DNA of 9,255 nucleotides. Source: Desulfobacteraceae bacterium (GTDB lineage Bacteria; Desulfobacterota; Desulfobacteria; Desulfobacterales; Desulfobacteraceae). The notes beneath the pieces were generated by a model. That model searched no databases. It worked only from the letters and a program-made list of their open reading frames with translations, and was not told the DNA's origin. Below, piece after piece: positions 6,329-9,255 of this stretch. Each line of letters starts with the position of its first letter. Position 1 is the stretch's first letter. The translations under genes were made by a program, and so were the position numbers. Where the stretch lies: assembly GCA_022712835.1 (NCBI GenBank), contig JAFLJU010000544.1, positions 1 through 9,255 on the forward strand, given 5' to 3'.

Positions 6329-6519
6329 ATTTTATTGCCAGGGACGGTGTCATCAATTAACGACGGTTGATCACTCTGATATACGCGGGTTGGTTACCGC
6401 ATGAATTGGCTTCGTCGTGGAGCTGCCCTTATCTATAGGCGGGAGTTTTAGTGTTAGATACCTATTCCCATAGTTCCAACTGGGGTTCTCCAACCGTGAC
6501 AGCGCCCCTGCAATAAAAT
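6329..6519 (-). ncRNA. Candidate bridge RNA of the IS1111-type element
   Basis: A long closing stem joins the two ends: ATTTTATTGC (6329-6338) with GCAATAAAAT (6510-6519), continued by AGGG (6340-6343) with CCCT (6506-6509) past one bulged base, and TGTC (6348-6351) with GACA (6498-6501). Inside, two loop regions are separated by stems ACGACG/CGTCGT (6360-6365 with 6413-6418) and GGAG/CTCC (6419-6422 with 6488-6491); an alternative stem pairs 6363-6369 with 6491-6497. Read on the transposase strand, the 5' loop has TGGAACT (complement of 6472-6478), matching the flank at 6234-6240. The 3' loop has ATATCAG (complement of 6376-6382), matching the element end at 6239-6245. Loop order target then donor is that described for IS110 bridge RNAs. 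The RNA would guide the recombinase to donor and target DNA. Boundaries and promoter are not established. Confidence 0.6.
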
Positions 6520-6570
6520 CAAAAATTATGTAGTTATTTTTCCGTTAATTTCCTCTTGGTTCAAATGTGA

Positions 6571-6715
6571 TTTAATGCTAATAAAAAGTATCCGATAAAA
6601 CGGAGGCAGGCTCTGCTGAGGAGCAACCTGCCAAGGGATAATCGGATGCAGGTGGCATTAAATAATGCTCAAGGAGAAGCTGGTATAATCGCTGGCTTCT
6701 CTGGGTATTATTTAA
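6571..6715 (-). ncRNA. Tandem RNA hairpins just downstream of the transposase gene, with mutually exclusive pairing
   Basis: Hairpin 1: TCCGAT (6591-6596) pairs with ATCGGA (6641-6646), and inside it GGCAGG (6605-6610) pairs with CCTGCC (6627-6632). Hairpin 2: TTAAATAAT (6658-6666) pairs with ATTATTTAA (6707-6715), and inside it GAGAAGC (6674-6680) pairs with GCTTCTC (6695-6701). TTTAATGC (6571-6578) can also pair with GCATTAAA (6655-6662), closing hairpin 1 but breaking the base of hairpin 2. It begins about 58 bp after the transposase stop on the transcript. It may end or process the transposase mRNA, or form part of a longer guide RNA; no clear U-run terminator follows. Confidence 0.45.
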
Positions 6716-6773
6716 GCCTTCCTGCCCATGCCTTTTAAAACCCAAAATGGAAGAGCGAAGCTATTCCTTTGTT

Positions 6774-7883
6774 TTATTCAGTTTTAGGGATTGCATGAGC
6801 AATAGCCCACATAAAGCCTGCCAATTCTCTGGCTATAGCTGTTTTTACAAGATTTGAATTTTTACCCCTAAATACCATTCGTTTATATCGGCCACATAGT
6901 CTTACCTGGGCTTGCCATGCAATTTTACAAATTTCTTGGGGTAAGCCTTCATTGCGTTTTGCAATGGCTCGACTTTTCCTGGCAGGGAGTCTATAGGCTT
7001 GAGCTGCCTCAATAAGTGCACGACGTACGTGCCCATTTCCAGTTTTAGTAATTCTTCCCGGTCTTTTTTTATCTCCACTGTTGTGCTGTGTAGGCACAAG
7101 ACCCAGGTACGCCATTAATCTCCCAGGGGATTCAAAACGGGTAAGGTCTCCAAGCTCTGATAATACAACCGCGGAAACAATCTGTGAGACCCCGCGCAAT
7201 GACTGTAGTGACTTATAGAGCCCATTTAACTGAGTCTGTTCCGCTAATTGCTTGATTTGTTCTGAAATCCGTTCTACGCGTTTTTTACCGTCCTGGACCA
7301 TATCAATGTATTCTTGCAGCGTTATTTGTTGGGCTGGATGTGGCATCGATATGTCAGCAAGCCAATTGAAATATGCCTTACTCCATTTCGATTTTCCTGA
7401 GTAACAAACATGATGTCTCAATAAGAAAGCACCTAATTGTTGTTTGGCTCTTTTGAGTATATTAACAGAATCATCACGAGCACGTACCAGATCCCGGAGT
7501 GCCTCATCTTCCATAGAGGGCACATAAACTGCAGTTAGCTCCTCGGCTCTATGCAACCTTGCGAGGCTTTCAGCATCTCTTCTATCTGTTTTGATTCTGT
7601 CACCACTTTTTTTTGGGATTAGAGAAGGAGCGATCACAACACAATCGATGCCTTTATCTTTCAGGCTACGGTATATATTATACCCGCAAGGACCTGCTTC
7701 ATATACGCACTTTGGCTCTATTCCTTGTGAAATCTGTTTTCGTAAGAATTTGTGTAATTGATCCATGTCGTTTTTGATTACACCATAAAAGTTAACATCC
7801 CTTTTTTGCCCATCTTCTGCAATTGCAATAGCTATAGAATTTTTGTGGACATCCAATCCAATATATTTTACAATTTTTCTCAT
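6774..7883 (-). CDS. IS110-family (IS1111-type) transposase, DEDD bridge recombinase
   Basis: 369 residues, intact. The N-terminal RuvC-like domain (DEDD_Tnp_IS110) shows YIGLDVHK (D11), YEAGPCGYNIYR (E62) and KTDRRDAESLAR (D100, D103). A coiled linker rich in Lys, Arg and Gln spans roughly 135-215. The C-terminal Transposase_20 domain (about 225-300) has LRGVSQIVSAVVLSELGD, RFESPGRLMAYLGLVP and NSGDKKRPGRITKTGNGHVR; S269 is the conserved Ser proposed as the nucleophile. Such enzymes excise a circular element and insert it using DNA-pairing loops of a bridge RNA. The start at 7883 follows AGGGAGG with six to seven bases spacing. All catalytic residues are present, so the enzyme should be active. 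Confidence 0.92.
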   Translation of the reverse strand: MRKIVKYIGLDVHKNSIAIAIAEDGQKRDVNFYGVIKNDMDQLHKFLRKQISQGIEPKCVYEAGPCGYNIYRSLKDKGIDCVVIAPSLIPKKSGDRIKTDRRDAESLARLHRAEELTAVYVPSMEDEALRDLVRARDDSVNILKRAKQQLGAFLLRHHVCYSGKSKWSKAYFNWLADISMPHPAQQITLQEYIDMVQDGKKRVERISEQIKQLAEQTQLNGLYKSLQSLRGVSQIVSAVVLSELGDLTRFESPGRLMAYLGLVPTQHNSGDKKRPGRITKTGNGHVRRALIEAAQAYRLPARKSRAIAKRNEGLPQEICKIAWQAQVRLCGRYKRMVFRGKNSNLVKTAIARELAGFMWAIAHAIPKTE

Positions 7884-7973
7884 GGCCTGCCTCCCTATTG
7901 TTTATGGCTCTGAATTGTGTTACTACTTTTACAATTTAATCCACGATTACAAAAAAGGCAGGTCATTCTTTAC

Positions 7974-7985
7974 GTGTCAACCATA
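7974..7985 (-). repeat. Subterminal inverted repeat, transposase-proximal (left) end of the IS1111-type element
   Basis: GTGTCAACCATA on the + strand, perfect inverse match to 6243-6254. It lies about 91 bp upstream of the transposase start. Confidence 0.85.
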
Positions 7986-7991
7986 ATATCT
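7976..7991 (-). promoter_or_regulatory. Half of a circle-junction promoter (-10 at left end; -35 at opposite end, 6256-6261)
   Basis: On the transposase strand the distal end carries TTGACA (6261-6256) and the proximal end carries TATTAT (7988-7983). In the linear insertion they are 1.7 kb apart. If the ends join in a circle keeping one AG core, TTGACA is followed by 18 bases and TATTAT, or 17 bases and ATATTA, pointing at the transposase. Promoters formed at circle junctions are known in the IS110 family; this one is inferred from sequence. Confidence 0.5.
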
Positions 7992-8166
7992 GATTGATTC
8001 TGATCAGGGACAACGAATCCTATACGAATCAATGCAGACGGTACCACTTAAAGAGCGAATGTTGCATCATATTACGCTTTCATTAACCCGACAGTATAAG
8101 TTGAAACTGCTCACGAGAAAACAGTATCTCGAAGAATTTGCCACTATGCGTACCGTCCTTTTTTAG
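7987..8166 (+). pseudogene. Unidentified short open frame next to the IS1111-type right end, possible gene remnant
   Basis: A frame open from the element border to TAG at 8164-8166 (59 codons; 44 if begun at the ATG at 8032). Visible sequence includes MQTVPLKERMLHHITLSL, TRQYKLKLLTRKQYLEEF and ATMRTVLF: amphipathic and basic, plausibly helical, but not matched to any family I know. No ribosome site precedes the ATG. Its start at the IS border suggests the 3' end of a gene cut by the insertion or by the rearrangement that removed the maturase. It could also be a chance frame. Confidence 0.3.
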
Positions 8167-8173
8167 ATGGATG

Positions 8174-8199
8174 ATAAACAGTTTCGAAAAGCTGTTTAT
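8174..8199 (+). terminator. Hairpin, possible terminator of the upstream remnant
   Basis: ATAAACAG (8174-8181) pairs with CTGTTTAT (8192-8199) around a 10-base loop that is itself partly palindromic (TTTCGAAA). No T-run follows. The arms match the core of the stronger hairpin after the NmrA-like gene (8939-8971). Confidence 0.4.
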
Positions 8200-8243
8200 T
8201 GATACAAACTCCGTGACGAGCTATCTTAATAGAGAACAGAATT

Positions 8244-8260
8244 GAGTGGGTAAACCACTC
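8244..8260 (+). promoter_or_regulatory. Palindromic operator-like site upstream of the NmrA-like gene
   Basis: GAGTGG (8244-8249), five-base centre, CCACTC (8255-8260), ending 20 bp before the start codon and just before the ribosome site. The position fits a repressor site or a leader hairpin; no regulator gene is present in the window. Confidence 0.4.
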
Positions 8261-8280
8261 TATTTATTAAGAGGTAAATC

Positions 8281-8925
8281 ATGAAATTTGTATTATTTGG
8301 TGCAAACGGTGCTATCGGAACATTGGTAATGAACGAAGCTCTCAAAGATGGTAATGAGGTCGTCGCATATGTGCGTCGTGAGAATGCCATCACTATGGAA
8401 CATACAAACCTAACCGTTGTTGTTGGGGATCTGCAAAATGATTCTCTCATTGAGGATATCGTTAAAGATTCAGACATTGTAATAAGTGCCTTGGGACCAT
8501 ATATGGAAACAACCAGAAAAGTTTCAACAACACCCATTTCTGACGGGTATGACGTGGTTTTCAGAGCAATGAAAAAGCATAATAAGAAAAGGTTTATTGC
8601 TCTGGGAACGCCCACGATTCAGGGGAAAGACCACCGTAACGACTTTAATAATACGGTTTTTCCAACTATCTTAAAGCTGCTCTTTCCGGTTACACACTTT
8701 AAAACTAAAAGAATGGGTAAAGTCATTAGCAATTCCGGTCTGGATTGGACTCTTGTTAGATTTCTTGATCCGAAAGGAAAGCACAAAAATCGCCCGATCA
8801 ATGTAACCTTAGATGGAACGACAAAAAAAATTCAAATATCCAGAGAACATATCGCAAATTTTATCTATTCAGTAGCTAAAAACAATCTATATATACAACA
8901 AATGCCAACGATTTCTCATACATAA
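8281..8925 (+). CDS. NmrA-like/atypical SDR NAD(P)-binding protein
   Basis: 214 residues. The start is well supported by GAGGT six bases upstream of the ATG. The N-terminus MKFVLFGANGAIGTLVMNEAL has the Rossmann glycine motif GxNGxxG (residues 7-13), followed by EVVAYVRR, the NADP-type basic end of beta-2, LTVVVGDLQN and DIVISALGP. The tail SGLDWTLVRF is typical of the PF13460 NAD(P)H-binding group (atypical SDR class 5, NmrA/HSCARG-like). Members are about 200-220 residues, so it is full length. Most lack the complete YxxxK catalytic pair and act as redox sensors or poorly defined reductases; substrate unknown. It is followed by a strong bidirectional-type hairpin, so it forms a single-gene unit. 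Confidence 0.85.
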   Translation: MKFVLFGANGAIGTLVMNEALKDGNEVVAYVRRENAITMEHTNLTVVVGDLQNDSLIEDIVKDSDIVISALGPYMETTRKVSTTPISDGYDVVFRAMKKHNKKRFIALGTPTIQGKDHRNDFNNTVFPTILKLLFPVTHFKTKRMGKVISNSGLDWTLVRFLDPKGKHKNRPINVTLDGTTKKIQISREHIANFIYSVAKNNLYIQQMPTISHT

Positions 8926-8938
8926 GTCAAATAAAAAA

Positions 8939-8971
8939 GTATAAACAGGTCATAACCTGACCTGTTTATAC
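8939..8971 (+). terminator. Strong 14-bp perfect hairpin after the NmrA-like gene
   Basis: GTATAAACAGGTCA (8939-8952), loop TAACC, TGACCTGTTTATAC (8958-8971), starting 13 bp after the stop codon and preceded by AAAAAA. The T-run lies on the - strand side only, so on the + strand it would act by the stem plus its AT-rich arm. Transcription from either side is likely to end here. Confidence 0.65.
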
Positions 8972-8972
8972 G

Positions 8973-9000
8973 ACATAACGTATGACAGTGGTGGTTATGT
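8973..9000 (+). promoter_or_regulatory. Inverted repeat in the leader of the broken SDR gene
   Basis: ACATAAC (8973-8979) pairs with GTTATGT (8994-9000) around a 14-base loop, 34 bp upstream of the SDR start codon. It may be an operator or leader structure. Confidence 0.3.
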
Positions 9001-9034
9001 GATAGCAAAATCTAAACTTTTATTAGGAATAAAA

Positions 9035-9157
9035 ATGACGAGTAATTGGACAACTTCTGATATACCAAATTTGAAAAGCAAGATCGCAATTGTTACAGGT
9101 GGAAATATAGGGTTAGGAATGAAAATTCAATTAAGTGGACTAAATTACCTTAAATAA
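9035..9157 (+). pseudogene. N-terminal fragment of a short-chain dehydrogenase/reductase
   Basis: 40 residues from the ATG at 9035, preceded by TTAGGAATAAAA. The opening MTSNWTTSDIPNLKSKIAIV followed by TGGNIGLG is the typical start of retinol-dehydrogenase-like SDR oxidoreductases (WTxxDIPxxxGKxAIVTGAN.GLG), including the TGxxxGxG nucleotide-binding motif. Immediately after GLG the sequence diverges (MKIQLSGLNYLK-stop) instead of continuing YETAxxLA. More than 200 residues, including the Ser-Tyr-Lys catalytic site, are missing. The break at about 9118-9120 is sharp, which suggests insertion or deletion, not gradual decay. Confidence 0.75.
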
Positions 9158-9163
9158 CAGGGT

Positions 9164-9190
9164 GTTATAAAAAACTAGACTTTTTATAAC
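9164..9190. terminator. Perfect 10-bp AT-rich inverted repeat
   Basis: GTTATAAAAA (9164-9173), seven-base centre, TTTTTATAAC (9181-9190). The stem contains a T-run on both strands, so it could act as a weak bidirectional terminator, or be part of the end of whatever element broke the SDR gene. Nothing recognisable follows to the window end at 9255. Confidence 0.4.
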
Positions 9191-9255
9191 TAATATGAGA
9201 TAATTGCGGAGATGCTCAAACCACTAATCAAATGAGACACCGCTGATGGAAAAAA

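Larger units (their letters stand above)
6241..7991 (-). mobile_element. IS110-family element, IS1111 type, with long 3' non-coding bridge RNA region
   Basis: About 1.75 kb. Ends are marked by perfect 12-bp inverted repeats TATGGTTGACAC (6243-6254) and its complement (7974-7985), lying a few bases inside the junctions, as in IS1111 members. Slightly inside, CCTGCCTCTTTTTTTT (6277-6292) and the complement-like AAAAAAGGCAGG (7951-7962) form a second, imperfect pair. CTGAT occurs at both junctions (6239-6243 and 7990-7994), so CT is a likely recombination core, and exact borders are uncertain by two bases. The transposase is flanked by only about 107 bp upstream but about 530 bp downstream, matching the IS1111 layout in which the bridge RNA lies 3' of the recombinase gene. 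The left end interrupts a group II intron maturase, yet the right flank is not maturase, so a deletion or rearrangement followed insertion. Confidence 0.82.

Noticed and set aside
8226..8801. - strand frames opposite the NmrA-like gene
   Set aside because: Shadows of a gene with clear Rossmann motifs and a ribosome site.
8926..9034. Possible integron attC recombination site after the NmrA-like gene
   Set aside because: The inverted repeats lack paired core sites of the RYYYAAC/GTTRRRY type in the right order, and no integrase is present.
1..9255. CRISPR array or tRNA/rRNA gene
   Set aside because: No regularly spaced repeats and no cloverleaf or rRNA-like sequence were seen on either strand.

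Overview
The window is about 9.3 kb of moderately AT-rich bacterial DNA that works as a landing zone for mobile elements. The left edge carries the end of a protein with a corrinoid/CODH-type [4Fe-4S] domain, followed by an acyl-CoA thioesterase-like gene. These two genes, together with the mix of ISAzo13, IS630-like, group II intron and IS1111 elements, fit an anaerobic, mobile-element-rich bacterium. A sulfate reducer of the Desulfobacterota is my best guess, but nothing in the window proves it.

Layout. Positions 2-181 (+): 3' end of an Fe-S domain gene. 273-680 (-): hotdog-fold thioesterase. 809-2174: a complete ISAzo13-family insertion sequence with 26-bp terminal inverted repeats and a 3-bp TAA target duplication; its transposase is split by a frameshift at a run of nine A. 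2205-2767 (-): a BrnT-type toxin and CopG/ribbon-helix-helix antitoxin pair with a 4-bp overlap, driven by a near-consensus promoter (TTGACA, 17 bp, TATATT). 2833-4611 (-): a two-gene unit of an unrecognised 117-residue protein and a 468-residue transposase that appears to join an IS21-type N-terminal module to an IS630-type catalytic half. 4684-6239 (+): 5' part of a group II intron whose reverse transcriptase has lost motif A and its C-terminal domains. 6241-7991 (transposase on -): an IS110-family element of the IS1111 type, bounded by 12-bp inverted repeats, that cuts the intron maturase. 7987-9255: an unidentified ORF remnant, an NmrA-like NAD(P)-binding protein gene between hairpins, and a broken short-chain dehydrogenase (SDR) gene.

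The most interesting region is the roughly 530-bp non-coding 3' part of the IS1111-type element. It holds a long closed RNA structure (6329-6519) with two loop regions, as expected for a bridge RNA. Read on the transposase strand, the 5' loop contains TGGAACT, which matches the maturase sequence at the insertion point. The 3' loop contains ATATCAG, which matches the element's own end including a putative AG/CT core. Joining the element ends in a circle would also create a promoter (TTGACA, 17-18 bp, TATTAT) pointing at the transposase. Together these suggest an RNA-guided recombinase whose guide recognises a group II intron maturase. This is inference from short matches and needs testing.
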